Assembly: GCF_029350945.1 (NCBI RefSeq)
Contig: NZ_JARKMS010000001.1
Coordinates: forward strand, 586,313-650,312
Source: Maribacter huludaoensis
Lineage (GTDB): Bacteria > Bacteroidota > Bacteroidia > Flavobacteriales > Flavobacteriaceae
Reading direction: 5' to 3'
Length of the DNA: 64,000 nt
Of this stretch, positions 26,753 to 36,341 are shown in pieces (position 1 is the first letter of the stretch; each line of letters begins with the position of its first letter). Below the pieces are notes generated by a model. That model was not told the DNA's origin, did no database searches, and saw nothing but the letters and a program-made list of their open reading frames with translations. The translations under genes and the position numbers were made by a program.

Positions 26753-27217
26753 ATGAACGAGTTTTTTTTTAAAGCAATAAGAGAAGGTAGCTTTAATGAG
26801 GTTAAGGCCATGTTAGAGAAAAATCCTGTACTTGTAAATAGTAAAGATACAAGAGGGTCTACACCTTTGATTTTGGCTACCTATTATGATGAAAAGGAAA
26901 TAGCACTCTTATTGTTGGATAAAGGGGCTAAAATAGATGCTGTAGATGCCTCTGGCAACACAGCGCTAATGGGCGTTTGTTTTAAAGGTTTCACCGATAT
27001 AGCAAAAATGTTGATAGATAAAAATGCACAATTAAATGAGCGTAATGCAATGGGTGCTACCTGCTTGATCTATGCAGCACAATTTAACCGTTTAGAGATA
27101 GCAAAACTGTTAATGGCAAATGGTGCGGATAAAACCATTAAGGACAATAGGGGTAATAGTGCTTTAGATCATGCTAAAACCCAAGGTTTAAGCGCTTTTA
27201 TTGATTTGTTGGAATAA
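26753..27217 (+). CDS. Ankyrin-repeat protein
   Basis: A 154-aa cytosolic protein made almost wholly of about four ankyrin repeats: ~4-33, ~37-66 (GSTPLILATYYDEKEIALLL), ~70-99 (GNTALMGVCFKGFTDIAKML) and ~103-132 (GATCLIYAAQFNRLEIAKLL), with a C-terminal cap. No enzyme domain, so probably a protein-binding partner. It lies 4 bp upstream of the nitrilase-family gene, implying co-transcription. Divergent from the histidine kinase. Confidence 0.92.
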   Translation: MNEFFFKAIREGSFNEVKAMLEKNPVLVNSKDTRGSTPLILATYYDEKEIALLLLDKGAKIDAVDASGNTALMGVCFKGFTDIAKMLIDKNAQLNERNAMGATCLIYAAQFNRLEIAKLLMANGADKTIKDNRGNSALDHAKTQGLSAFIDLLE

Positions 27218-27221
27218 AAAA

Positions 27222-28013
27222 ATGACTAAGGATAAAAATTATAGCTTAAAAATCGCAATGGTTCAATCTAAATTGCATTGGGAAGATCCTGAGGCAAATA
27301 GAAAAATGTTCAGTGATAAGATTGAGAAGATCGGTGAGTCTGTAGATATTATAGTTTTGCCGGAAATGTTTACTACCGGCTTTACAATGTCACCTAAGAA
27401 TATTGGTCCAAAGGAAGGATTAATTACGCTAGATTGGATGAAGGAAATTGCTGCTGCTAAAGATAGTGCTATTATTGGAAGTGTTGTGTTTCAAGAAAGC
27501 GGCAACTATTATAATAGGCTTTTTTTTGTGAGACCAAATGGAGATTTTGATAGTTATGATAAGCGCCATACATTCACTCTGGCAGGAGAAGATAAGGAAT
27601 ATACGGCGGGCACAAAAAGAGTGATAGTTAGTTATAAAGGATTTTTAATATGCCCGTTAATATGCTATGATCTTCGTTTTCCGGTATGGAGTAGAAACAC
27701 AGAAAATTTTGATGTATTGTTGTATACGGCAAATTGGCCAACACCAAGAATAAATGCATGGGATACATTATTAAAAGCTAGGGCTATTGAAAATATGGCC
27801 TATTGTATAGGCGTAAATCGTATTGGTGAAGATGAGGTAGGGCATAAGTACCCAGGGCACTCCAGTGTGTACGGACCTTTAGGTGAGCTAATTGCAAATT
27901 CGGAAACAGAAGAAATAATTGTCGTTGAGATTATTAAAAACGAAATAAATTCTATAAGAGATAAGTTTCGTTTTCTGAACGACAGAGATGAATTTAAACT
28001 ATTTGAAGCTTAA
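27222..28013 (+). CDS. Nitrilase-family amidase (omega-amidase/YafV-like)
   Basis: Carbon-nitrogen hydrolase of 263 aa. The catalytic triad is visible as E48 in LPEMF, K114 in YDKRH and C148 in LICYDLRFP. The closest recognised group is the YafV/omega-amidase type, which hydrolyses 2-oxoglutaramate or 2-oxosuccinamate in metabolite repair; the assignment rests on the TGFTM and HxFxLAGE features and is moderate. ATG at 27222 is preferred because it gives the normal family N-terminus; an upstream in-frame TTG at 27201 lies inside the ankyrin gene. Its stop shares TTAA with the convergent gene. Confidence 0.9.
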   Translation: MTKDKNYSLKIAMVQSKLHWEDPEANRKMFSDKIEKIGESVDIIVLPEMFTTGFTMSPKNIGPKEGLITLDWMKEIAAAKDSAIIGSVVFQESGNYYNRLFFVRPNGDFDSYDKRHTFTLAGEDKEYTAGTKRVIVSYKGFLICPLICYDLRFPVWSRNTENFDVLLYTANWPTPRINAWDTLLKARAIENMAYCIGVNRIGEDEVGHKYPGHSSVYGPLGELIANSETEEIIVVEIIKNEINSIRDKFRFLNDRDEFKLFEA

Positions 28014-28675
28014 AGTGAATTTAGGTATTCAAATAATTTAATGATATCTTCTTCTTTTTTTAAAGACAAGTTATTGTTCTTTGCAACATTAATTGTTTCG
28101 GCAGATAAGTTTTCCTTAATATCTCTTTTAGAGGTAGGATACTTAATGATTTCATTTTCTTTATTGTAATATAATGTACTTGTAATTACAACTTTGTCAG
28201 TACTTTCTATACTTAGTAATTTGGCATCGGAGGGCGCTTTGTTAATTTTTATATCATAAACTTTGTAAAGTTCATTTTTGCCATCTACAAGAATTTCTGC
28301 GAAAATAGTTTTTGGTTTATCTTGAATTGAAATTGGGGTAAATTGTCTATTATTTAAAAAAACTTTTAAACCATCAACAGGTATTAAAGAACTTACTTGG
28401 TCATCTTTTAAAATTTCTATCTCGCTATGGTAAGCATTGAATTTAGCCATCGAAGTTGTTTTATTTGATTGGCTATCAGTAATTATGGCCTGACCCCAGT
28501 TTTCGTCTAAATAGATACTTCCTTCAATTTTATTTCCAGTTGAAGTGGAAACTCGTAAAAAAGGCGAATCGATATTTCCGGTTTGAAAAGTGCCGGAATC
28601 TTCGCTAGAATAATTAATTTGTCCAAATACCAGATTGGTAAGAAGTAATGATGATAGTACAAGTATAAGTTTCAT
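28010..28675 (-). CDS. Exported protein of unknown function
   Basis: A 221-aa protein with a clear signal peptide (MKLILVLSSLLLTNLVFGQ) and no recognised domain. The mature part is predicted beta-rich up to ~175 and ends in a charged helical stretch. No cysteine, no lipobox. It follows an Ig-like lipoprotein on the same strand with a 21-bp gap, so the two may be co-expressed in the envelope. Overlaps the stop of the nitrilase gene by 4 bp. Confidence 0.75.
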   Translation of the reverse strand: MKLILVLSSLLLTNLVFGQINYSSEDSGTFQTGNIDSPFLRVSTSTGNKIEGSIYLDENWGQAIITDSQSNKTTSMAKFNAYHSEIEILKDDQVSSLIPVDGLKVFLNNRQFTPISIQDKPKTIFAEILVDGKNELYKVYDIKINKAPSDAKLLSIESTDKVVITSTLYYNKENEIIKYPTSKRDIKENLSAETINVAKNNNLSLKKEEDIIKLFEYLNSL

Positions 28676-28696
28676 ATCGGTTTCGTTTTATAATAA

Positions 28697-30313
28697 TTAT
28701 TCTATCAAGTTGAAAGTTTCAATTTTTTCCCAATTTGCCCGTAACTCAATTAAATTTGGGTAGTAACTTATTTTTTCCGGTTGTCTTTTTTCTAAAAAAC
28801 TACCGGTATCCCATTCGCCATTTCCGTTCATGTCAAAAATGACACGGGCTTGGTACTTTCCAGGATTAAGGTTGTCAAAAACGTACGGTTGTGGTTGCGT
28901 TGAGTAAATTTCGCGTTGTAAATCTCCTTTTTCATTGGTTAGCTGCACTATAATAGGGTAAACGATAGTGTTACCATTTACGTTCAAGGTAAGATTACCA
29001 TAATCTGCAAGACTTTTAGTTCTAAAGGAATAGGCTACAGAATCGTTGGTAGTTTCAAAAAAATCTGTTACCGCACCTGGTATTAATTCCATTCTATAGC
29101 TTTGGTCCGCATCAATTTTAAAATCAAAATTTAATGAATTATCAAGAGTATCTAAATTTACCCTAAAGGCTATTTCAATAGAATCTTTATCCATTAATTT
29201 TATTTTGGTACTATCATAGTTTATTAACGGCGTATTGCTTAAAAGGTTGATGGGTTTGTCCATTTCTATATTACCACTTTGGCTCATAGATATCTTAAGT
29301 GAATCGAAAGCTACTTTTCTGTTTTTAACCTTAAAAGTGTCTTTAATTTTTAGATTTTCATTGGTAATTGTAAAAAGCAATGAATCCATCTCATATGGTG
29401 TAAACCAAAAATTTAAGGTGTCTTTTTCTCTTTCTTTCGATATTATAGTTCTAACAGTATCCGGTATTTCGGTAATTGTTTCAATTTTAATGTCGTCTCC
29501 TTTACCATAGTACCCAAAACTTATTTTATTGCTAGCTTCCATACTAGGTACGGCAACACCATAATCTTGAACTTCCTTAAAAAGATTTAGTAGATAAATA
29601 GAGTCTGTAGGTAAGCTAATAGTATCTTCTACAAAACCAATTTTATCTGTTTTTTGATCAAATAAATTGTTACTTGACGCATCTTTAACACCAAACAAAG
29701 CGTATTTGCCTTCCTTTAAATTCTTAAGTTTAAATATTACCGCACTATCTAAAGTATTTGTAATGTAATTAGGTGGTTTTTTATAAACTGTAGAGTCGTT
29801 ATAACTGCTGTCTATTTTATAAAGCATTACGCTAATAAAATCATCTGCTTTTTTATTGAAAGCATCTTTTACGACTCCGGTAAGTTCTAAAGAGTCTATA
29901 TAATCACCTGTGGAGAAAACATAGGTGAAAAAAGATTTAGGATTTTGCTCGTTATTGTCTACAATACCTTGGCCAAAGTTAAAAGTGTAGGTTGTATTAG
30001 GTTCTAACGTATCTTTTATAATGATCTCTACATACTTGTTGGCATTGCCTATAGGCGAAAGCACGGGAGAATTTTTTAATGGTGGAGAAATGATAAGCTG
30101 TTTTTGAATGTCGTTCAACTTCACTAGTTCATTGAAATACAATCTTATTTTTTGCCCTGTAAAATTAGTGGTAAGGTTAGGCGGTTCGGCTCTAGTTAAT
30201 TCTGGAGGGGTAATATCTTTAGGTCCACCTGTTGGTGTACCTCTTTGTGCACATTGGTAAGAAACCAGTACAATGACAAAAATAAATATAAAACCTAAAA
30301 TTTTTCTGCCCAT
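28697..30313 (-). CDS. SbsA Ig-like (Big_5) lipoprotein
   Basis: A 538-aa lipoprotein: hydrophobic start then lipobox VSYQC (C21), followed by the typical GTPTGGPKDITPPEL linker. Residues ~35-135 form an SbsA/Big_5-type Ig-like domain (PPNLTTNFTGQKIRLYFNEL, PNTTYTFNFGQGIVD). The remainder is beta-rich with a carboxypeptidase-regulatory-like module (SLELTGVVKDAFNKK; KLKNLKEGKYALFGVKD) and a prealbumin-like C-terminus. Probable outer-membrane surface protein, function unknown; a widespread Bacteroidota family. Confidence 0.88.
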   Translation of the reverse strand: MGRKILGFIFIFVIVLVSYQCAQRGTPTGGPKDITPPELTRAEPPNLTTNFTGQKIRLYFNELVKLNDIQKQLIISPPLKNSPVLSPIGNANKYVEIIIKDTLEPNTTYTFNFGQGIVDNNEQNPKSFFTYVFSTGDYIDSLELTGVVKDAFNKKADDFISVMLYKIDSSYNDSTVYKKPPNYITNTLDSAVIFKLKNLKEGKYALFGVKDASSNNLFDQKTDKIGFVEDTISLPTDSIYLLNLFKEVQDYGVAVPSMEASNKISFGYYGKGDDIKIETITEIPDTVRTIISKEREKDTLNFWFTPYEMDSLLFTITNENLKIKDTFKVKNRKVAFDSLKISMSQSGNIEMDKPINLLSNTPLINYDSTKIKLMDKDSIEIAFRVNLDTLDNSLNFDFKIDADQSYRMELIPGAVTDFFETTNDSVAYSFRTKSLADYGNLTLNVNGNTIVYPIIVQLTNEKGDLQREIYSTQPQPYVFDNLNPGKYQARVIFDMNGNGEWDTGSFLEKRQPEKISYYPNLIELRANWEKIETFNLIE

Positions 30314-30361
30314 TGGTGTATTTATCGACTACAAAGAAACAACATATTTTTAAACCCAATT

Positions 30362-31063
30362 CTATGGTACAACGGCCATGCTAGAAATATAAATCTGAAT
30401 ACCTTCAATATCTTTAAAAGTATTGGCGCATATTTCTATAGTGGCACCAGTGGTGATTACATCATCAACCAATAATATATTTTTGTTGACCAACTTTCGT
30501 TCATTTTTAATTTCATACAAAGACCTATTATCGTACCATCTACTTAGTCTATTTTTTTTGGTTTGCGTTTTGGTGTTGGCGGTCTTTAACAATACGTTTT
30601 CCAAGTATTCGGCATTAATGTGAAATGCAATTTGTTTGGCAAAAAGTGCTACCTGGTTGTAACCTCTTTTTTTAAGTTTTTTTCGGTGTAGGGGTACGGG
30701 TATTACAAAGTCAATTTTGGGTAAATGGCCTTGCTTTTTTATGATTTGCCCGTGCCAATCACCTAAAAATCTACCAATTTCTTCCTGATTTTTATACTTT
30801 AAAAAATGAATCAAGTTTTTTACGATTCCAATTTCGGTAAAGAATAAGAAGGAATTTGCTTTTTTTATGTTAATTCGTCCATAAAAAATACGGTCAACAG
30901 CATTTTCGTCGTTAAAGGTATACTCGGTAAGTGGTAATTGATGTCGGCAAGATGTACAGAGAAGTACCTCTCCTCTATATAATCGTGCATTACATCCAAA
31001 ACATGATAAGGGTAACAGTATGTTGGTCACATCCTTTAGTATATTTGAAATTCTGTTTTTCAT
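30362..31063 (-). CDS. comF: ComF-family phosphoribosyltransferase-like protein
   Basis: A ~233-aa cytosolic protein. The N-terminus has a zinc-ribbon with two pairs of cysteines (CFGC, CTSC); the C-terminus is a type I PRTase fold with the PRPP loop ILLVDDVITTGATIE. The internal VIPVPLHRKKLKKRGYNQ stretch is a ComF hallmark. ComF proteins are linked to DNA uptake in competent bacteria, though the biochemical activity is unsettled. ATG at 31063 is preferred over an in-frame TTG three bases upstream. Divergent from the coiled-coil gene. Confidence 0.93.
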   Translation of the reverse strand: MKNRISNILKDVTNILLPLSCFGCNARLYRGEVLLCTSCRHQLPLTEYTFNDENAVDRIFYGRINIKKANSFLFFTEIGIVKNLIHFLKYKNQEEIGRFLGDWHGQIIKKQGHLPKIDFVIPVPLHRKKLKKRGYNQVALFAKQIAFHINAEYLENVLLKTANTKTQTKKNRLSRWYDNRSLYEIKNERKLVNKNILLVDDVITTGATIEICANTFKDIEGIQIYISSMAVVP

Positions 31064-31103
31064 CAAATTTTACAGATTAAACAACCTACAGCCCGCTTTT
31101 TAA

Positions 31104-32003
31104 ATGGACAGTCAAGATAATAAATTCAATTATAAGATAATACTAGCAGCATTTGTTGCGGTACTTTTAGCATTGTTAATAGCTTTTTATTACAGTTATG
31201 CCCAGTCAAACGCTGAAATTGAATTTTTAGAGCAAGAGAAAGAAATTTTGGTCAGGGATCTTACCATTATGAAAGCCGATGTAGATCGTTTGTCCGCAAA
31301 AAGTGAAATGAACGAAATTGAATTACAAGATTCTAAGTTTAAGGTACAGGAACTTTTGGATTCGGTAGGGCGATTGAATTTTACGGTCCAAAAATTAAGG
31401 GAGTTTAAAACTGAATTACGTAGGTTAGAATCTAAAAACGATAGTTTACTTTTAAAGAATAACTTCTTACGCTACAATAACATGTTACTTACGGATAAGT
31501 ATGACGAGTCTCGTAAGCAAATAGAAAACCTAAGGGCAAACAGTAATTCTTTGGCGGAAGCAGAGGCACTACAAAGAAGAAAAATCCTAGAGCTTAATCA
31601 AAAGTTGAAGACCAAAAGCTATTTAAAAATGGTTAATGCCGAGGGTAGTGGTTTTAGGCTAATTCGTGGTACAAAACCTACTAAGACCAATAAGGCTTCC
31701 ATTATTGAAAAGCTTAGAGGTTGTGTAACAGTTTTGGCAGATGAGAGCGAGGCCAACAATGAAAAGGTAATTTATCTTCAGTTCTTAGATCCTAACAAGC
31801 AGGTTATAGAAGATAATGCCAATACTATTACGGTAAATGGCAATATATATAGTAAAAGAGTGGAATTTGTTTTTACAGGTATCGATCAGAAGCTATGTGA
31901 GGCAATTACCATACCTGAAGGTTCCTTAAAGGAAGGTATTTATACCTTGAACGTCTTTGAAGATGAGCGTTTAATTACTTCTTCTGAATTTGAATTAAAA
32001 TAA
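31104..32003 (+). CDS. Membrane-anchored coiled-coil protein
   Basis: A 299-aa protein of unknown function. Short cytosolic start, one transmembrane helix (~10-32, IILAAFVAVLLALLIAFYY), a long coiled coil (~36-170), then a globular beta-rich domain (~172-299) containing two cysteines (GCVT, KLCEA) that could pair. The layout suggests a periplasmic spacer anchored in the inner membrane. Family members are sometimes misnamed SMC proteins because of the coiled coil. Stands between comF and glyQS. Confidence 0.8.
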   Translation: MDSQDNKFNYKIILAAFVAVLLALLIAFYYSYAQSNAEIEFLEQEKEILVRDLTIMKADVDRLSAKSEMNEIELQDSKFKVQELLDSVGRLNFTVQKLREFKTELRRLESKNDSLLLKNNFLRYNNMLLTDKYDESRKQIENLRANSNSLAEAEALQRRKILELNQKLKTKSYLKMVNAEGSGFRLIRGTKPTKTNKASIIEKLRGCVTVLADESEANNEKVIYLQFLDPNKQVIEDNANTITVNGNIYSKRVEFVFTGIDQKLCEAITIPEGSLKEGIYTLNVFEDERLITSSEFELK

Positions 32004-32028
32004 TTATTATTTTTTTGGGCTATTGTTC

Positions 32029-32036
32029 TATTTTTG
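32029..32036 (+). promoter_or_regulatory. -7-like box (TATTTTTG) four bases before glyQS ATG
   Basis: Perfect TAnnTTTG match whose last base is only 4 bases before the ATG at 32041. If used, transcription would begin at or next to the start codon and make a leaderless mRNA. No TTG at -33 spacing was seen. Confidence 0.35.
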
Positions 32037-32040
32037 CCAC

Positions 32041-33585
32041 ATGGCAAAGCAAGAAGATGATTTTAAGCGTGTAATTTCTCACGCAAAGGAATACGGATAT
32101 GTATTTCAATCTAGTGAAATTTATGATGGTTTAAGCGCTATTTACGATTACGGTCAAAATGGGGTTGAACTGAAAAAGAATATACGTGACTACTGGTGGA
32201 AAGCGATGGTGCAGCTCAATGATAACATTGTTGGGTTAGATGCTGCAATTTTTATGCACCCGTTAACATGGAAAGCTTCTGGGCATATTGATGCTTTTAA
32301 TGATCCATTAATAGATAATAAGGACTCAAAAAAAAGATATAGAGCAGATGTTCTAGTAGAAGATTATGTAGCTAAAATTGATGCTAAAATTGAAAAGGAA
32401 GTCAAAAAAGCGGAAAAACGTTTTGGCGACGCTTTCGATAAGGAACAATTTCTACAAACAAACCAGCGTGTAGTTGACTACCAAGAGCAGGGTAAAACAA
32501 TTCTGAACAGATTGGGTAAGTCTTTACAGAATGAAGATTTGGCCGATGTAAAAGCCTTAATTGAAGAATTGGACATCGCATGCCCGATGTCAGGTTCTAA
32601 GAACTGGACAGATGTTAAACAGTTTAATTTAATGTTCGGTACCAAATTGGGTGCCAATGCGGACAGTGCAATGGATCTTTATCTTAGGCCAGAAACTGCA
32701 CAAGGTATCTTTGTAAACTTCTTGAACGTACAGAAATCTGGTCGTATGAAGCTTCCTTTTGGTATAGCACAGACCGGTAAAGCATTTAGAAATGAAATTG
32801 TAGCAAGACAATTTATATTTAGAATGCGTGAGTTTGAACAAATGGAAATGCAATTCTTTATTCAGCCGGGCACACAAAAAGAGTGGTATGAGGTTTGGAA
32901 AGAAAAAAGAATGAAATGGCACTTGTCTCTTGGTCTGGGTCAAGACAATTACCGTTTTCATGATCATGAGAAATTGGCGCACTATGCAGACGCAGCCTCG
33001 GATATTGAGTTTCGTTTTCCGTTCGGGTTTAAGGAATTGGAAGGAATTCATTCTCGAACAGATTTTGATTTAGGTAGTCATGAGAAATATTCCGGTAAGA
33101 AATTACAGTATTTTGATCACGAAGTAAATAAAAACTACGTTCCTTATGTGCTGGAAACCTCAATTGGTCTAGATAGAATGTTTTTGGCAGTATTCTCCAA
33201 CTCGCTTCAAGAGGAAGAATTGGAAAACAATACAACAAGAACAGTGCTTAAGTTACCGGCAGTATTGGCACCTGTAAAAGCGGCAATATTACCCCTGCTT
33301 AAAAAAGATGGTTTACCGGAAATCGCACATCAGATAATAGACGACCTTAAATGGGATTTTAACGTTATTTATGATGAAAAGGATGCTGTAGGTAGACGTT
33401 ATAGAAGACAAGATGCCAATGGTACACCATTCTGTATTACGGTAGACCACCAAACTTTAGAAGATCAAACGGTTACTATAAGACATAGAGATTCCATGGA
33501 GCAGGAACGTGTTGCTATATCGGCATTGAACAGTATCATTCATGATGCAGTCGATATGAAGACATGGTTAAAGAAAATGGAATAG
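32041..33585 (+). CDS. glyQS: Glycyl-tRNA synthetase (eukaryote-like homodimeric type)
   Basis: Class II synthetase charging tRNA-Gly; alpha2 form, not the GlyQ/GlyS heterotetramer. The 514-aa sequence shows MSGSKNWTDVKQFNLMFGT, LYLRPETAQGIFVNFLNV and RNEIVARQFIFRMREFEQME (motif 2), SIGLDRMFLAVF (motif 3), and the C-terminal anticodon-binding domain starting near PAVLAPVKAAILPL. The ATG at 32041 gives the family-typical MAKQEDDFKRV start; an in-frame TTG at 32023 is not convincing. It ends 1 bp from the stop of a convergent TonB receptor, leaving no room for a terminator between them. Confidence 0.96.
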   Translation: MAKQEDDFKRVISHAKEYGYVFQSSEIYDGLSAIYDYGQNGVELKKNIRDYWWKAMVQLNDNIVGLDAAIFMHPLTWKASGHIDAFNDPLIDNKDSKKRYRADVLVEDYVAKIDAKIEKEVKKAEKRFGDAFDKEQFLQTNQRVVDYQEQGKTILNRLGKSLQNEDLADVKALIEELDIACPMSGSKNWTDVKQFNLMFGTKLGANADSAMDLYLRPETAQGIFVNFLNVQKSGRMKLPFGIAQTGKAFRNEIVARQFIFRMREFEQMEMQFFIQPGTQKEWYEVWKEKRMKWHLSLGLGQDNYRFHDHEKLAHYADAASDIEFRFPFGFKELEGIHSRTDFDLGSHEKYSGKKLQYFDHEVNKNYVPYVLETSIGLDRMFLAVFSNSLQEEELENNTTRTVLKLPAVLAPVKAAILPLLKKDGLPEIAHQIIDDLKWDFNVIYDEKDAVGRRYRRQDANGTPFCITVDHQTLEDQTVTIRHRDSMEQERVAISALNSIIHDAVDMKTWLKKME

Positions 33586-33586
33586 A

Positions 33587-35674
33587 TTAAAGGGTGTAAT
33601 GCAACTTTACACCGCCATAATAGTTGATATTGTTCCCAGGGTAGAAATACCTTGGGGCATTACCTCCAAACCCAGAAGCGTTAATTAATACGGACTGTGC
33701 GTACTTTTTATTGGTTAGGTTGTTGATTCCAAAATCTAATCCAATGCGTAGTTTTTCTGATATTTGTTTTTTATACCCTGCCTTTATATTTAATAAATTG
33801 AAAGAGTCGCTATAAAGGGAATTCGAATCTGTCAACGGTATTTCATCTACAAATTGATGGGTGATATTTGCAAACAGCCCATTTCCAAAATTAGTTTGAA
33901 TCCCTGAGTTTACTTTGTTTTTTGGAACTCCTGTTAAAACATTTTCAGAATAGTCTTCATCAGCTTCCTCATCTGTGAAATCAATAAATTTATGGTTGCT
34001 GTAGGTATAGCTTATAAATGGTGAAATCGTTATTTTATTGGTTAAGTTGATGCGGTAGCTCCAATCTAGATCCACACCTTGATGCTTCGTTTTGCCTGCA
34101 TTGCGCCCAATATATTGGTTGTCTCCAACACGTTTGGCAACTAATAGGTTTTTAATGGGCATAATGTAGGCGGCCACTTCTAATTTTAGTCTATTGTCTT
34201 TACTTTGATGTTTAATGCCAATCTCATAATTTGTTCCTGTCTCTTGAGCAATATCTGGATTAATGAGACCGTCAGGAGTAAGTGTTTCTTCTAAACTAGG
34301 GTTTGAAAATCCACGGCTAATATTCGCAAAAAGTTGGTTTGTTGGTGTAATTGTGTAGTTGATATCTAAGCTTGGAAGAAAAAGGGTCTTAAAATCTCTA
34401 TTGGCACTTGTATTGTTTTCGCCCGAGTTTAATAGGTCTCTGAAATCATATTGCGTTTTATTAATATTTAGACCCAATTGTGCAGTCAACTTGGGAGTAA
34501 AAGAATATGTTGCCGTAGCAAAACCATTAATTTGATTTCTAAATTCTTTATTTTGAGATAGTCTATCGCCTTGTAAACTTCCGTTACCGTTATTATCTCG
34601 GTACAGGTTTTCAAATGTTCCCCAAGAATATTCATCTTTATAAAGTTCAGCCCCAAAAGTGTATTTAAAAACATTGTCTGATATAAGTACATTTCCAGAA
34701 AATAATGTTCTAATACCGTACCCATTTGTAAATTCATCTAGTATGTTAAAAGGTGCCGGCTCATAATGGTCTAAGTAGGTATAAAATAAGCTAGTGGTAT
34801 TTTTTAATTTAGAACTTGCACGGTAAGTGTGGGAAAGGCCAATGAGACTATAGTTGTTATCTTCATATCCTTTTGCGGAGCCCCATGTAAATGCCGCCTG
34901 TGTAGGGTCTTTGTTAAAATCTTCTTGGCTTAAAGAGCTAGCTATTTGTGCAGAATAATCAATATGGTTTACTAGTAGCCCAATTTCACTTTTCTCTGAA
35001 ATTTTGAAAATGGTGTTCAAAAGAAATCCGTCACGTTCAAATCTGTTGTTTTCGCGGTATCCATCTATTTCCATATGGCCATATTGAAAGGTCATGTAAA
35101 AATCTTTTTGCGCGTGTGTAAATCCTAAACTGTTTTTAAACAATCCGTAAGATCCTATAGTAGTATTGTTGCTAAACTTGGTAGGTTGGTCACTTAATTG
35201 TTTCGTGTTCAAAATAATAGCTCCACCCAAATTAGTTCCAAAACCAGTACCTTTTGGACCTTTAATTACTTCAATTGACGTAAGGTTTTCAAGATCAAAT
35301 GCTTCAATGGTTGAAGATCCGGTTCCGTTGGTAATAGGAATATTATTATAATAAAGTCTTAATTTATCCGTACCGAATAAAGTTCTTGAGCCTACACCTC
35401 GTATAGTTATTCTATTAGTATTCAGAGCTCCGGACAAGGCGTAAAGACCGGATATTTGGTTAATGGAGCTAATAAAATCTACGGGACTATAATTGGCAAA
35501 TGTAGTGGCGCCAATAGTTTGTGACGGTATAATGCCAATAGCATTTTTAGCTGTTAGCGTATCTACGACAATAACTTCGTTTAATCGTGTAACGCTGTCG
35601 TTTTTTACATTGTTTTGTGCAAAGAAACTTAAGCTAAATAATGTAGTTAGTACTAAAGAAAGTATTGTTTTCAT
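33587..35674 (-). CDS. TonB-dependent receptor (short, siderophore-receptor-like)
   Basis: A 695-aa outer-membrane receptor without the carboxypeptidase-regulatory domain seen in the other three receptors of the window. Signal peptide to FFAQ; a possible TonB-box region NEVIVVDT at ~32-39; plug ~45-155 with ITIRGVGSRTLFGTDKLRLY and SIEVIKGPKGTGFGTNLGGA; barrel to the C-terminal KLHYTL. The short form is typical of receptors for iron complexes or vitamins, but no specific substrate is indicated. A small outer-membrane barrel gene follows upstream on the same strand (27-bp gap). Confidence 0.93.
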   Translation of the reverse strand: MKTILSLVLTTLFSLSFFAQNNVKNDSVTRLNEVIVVDTLTAKNAIGIIPSQTIGATTFANYSPVDFISSINQISGLYALSGALNTNRITIRGVGSRTLFGTDKLRLYYNNIPITNGTGSSTIEAFDLENLTSIEVIKGPKGTGFGTNLGGAIILNTKQLSDQPTKFSNNTTIGSYGLFKNSLGFTHAQKDFYMTFQYGHMEIDGYRENNRFERDGFLLNTIFKISEKSEIGLLVNHIDYSAQIASSLSQEDFNKDPTQAAFTWGSAKGYEDNNYSLIGLSHTYRASSKLKNTTSLFYTYLDHYEPAPFNILDEFTNGYGIRTLFSGNVLISDNVFKYTFGAELYKDEYSWGTFENLYRDNNGNGSLQGDRLSQNKEFRNQINGFATATYSFTPKLTAQLGLNINKTQYDFRDLLNSGENNTSANRDFKTLFLPSLDINYTITPTNQLFANISRGFSNPSLEETLTPDGLINPDIAQETGTNYEIGIKHQSKDNRLKLEVAAYIMPIKNLLVAKRVGDNQYIGRNAGKTKHQGVDLDWSYRINLTNKITISPFISYTYSNHKFIDFTDEEADEDYSENVLTGVPKNKVNSGIQTNFGNGLFANITHQFVDEIPLTDSNSLYSDSFNLLNIKAGYKKQISEKLRIGLDFGINNLTNKKYAQSVLINASGFGGNAPRYFYPGNNINYYGGVKLHYTL

Positions 35675-35701
35675 AAATGGTCGAGCCTAAAAAAATAGCT
35701 A

Positions 35702-36226
35702 TTAAAAGCGATAGCCTAAAGATAAACCGGCCCTGAACATAAAGTCATCTTGAAAATCTTCTGGATTAATATTTCTGCCCAGGCCACCATTTAATTCAAT
35801 GGTAAATTTTTGACTTCTTGTTGCCCATTTATAACCACCGCCAAGACCAAGTGCTACGGTAGAGTAATCATAATTTCTACTTCCTAAATTAGCGGTATCT
35901 TCATCATCATCTTCACCGGTATAGTATAGCCCGAATACTTCGGCAAATAGACCGCTTTTTGGTCCGTAGCCAAAATAAGCTCTTAAGTTTGGACCTATCC
36001 CAAAATTGCCATTATAATCGGTAGACTTTCCATCAAAATAAAGGGTGCCACCAATACTGGTGTCTTCGTTAATATAATACTCATACCCCAATTCAACAGT
36101 TGTAGTTACTAAAAACTGGCCAATGTTCAATTTTACTTCATGGCTATTTTCATCGTTGTAATAGGCTTGTGAAAAACTAGAAGTTGTTACGAATACCAAA
36201 AAAAGCAAAAAAATAAACTTGTTCAT
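35702..36226 (-). CDS. Small outer-membrane beta-barrel protein
   Basis: A ~174-aa porin-like protein: signal peptide MNKFIFLLFLVFVTTSSFSQ, alternating beta strands rich in Gly/Tyr (LGGGYKWATRSQ, GGLGRNIN) and a C-terminal LSLGYRF, the classic aromatic end. ATG at 36226 gives the normal signal peptide; an in-frame start at 36247 would add seven unlikely residues. Function unknown; it lies upstream of the TonB receptor on the same strand and may be co-transcribed. Confidence 0.85.
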   Translation of the reverse strand: MNKFIFLLFLVFVTTSSFSQAYYNDENSHEVKLNIGQFLVTTTVELGYEYYINEDTSIGGTLYFDGKSTDYNGNFGIGPNLRAYFGYGPKSGLFAEVFGLYYTGEDDDEDTANLGSRNYDYSTVALGLGGGYKWATRSQKFTIELNGGLGRNINPEDFQDDFMFRAGLSLGYRF

Positions 36227-36341
36227 AAGATGCGTTTTAAAGTGCAAATATTGTTTTAAAGCTGTGAAATTATGATTTTAATAGAAAGTATGCACCTTAA
36301 ATGGTCAACTCTTTTTTATTTTTAAGCCAAAACGAGAATAG

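Noticed and set aside
32629-33051. 140-codon minus-strand frame opposite glyQS
   Set aside because: Lies wholly inside the well-supported glyQS gene, has no domain or plausible composition; antisense shadow.
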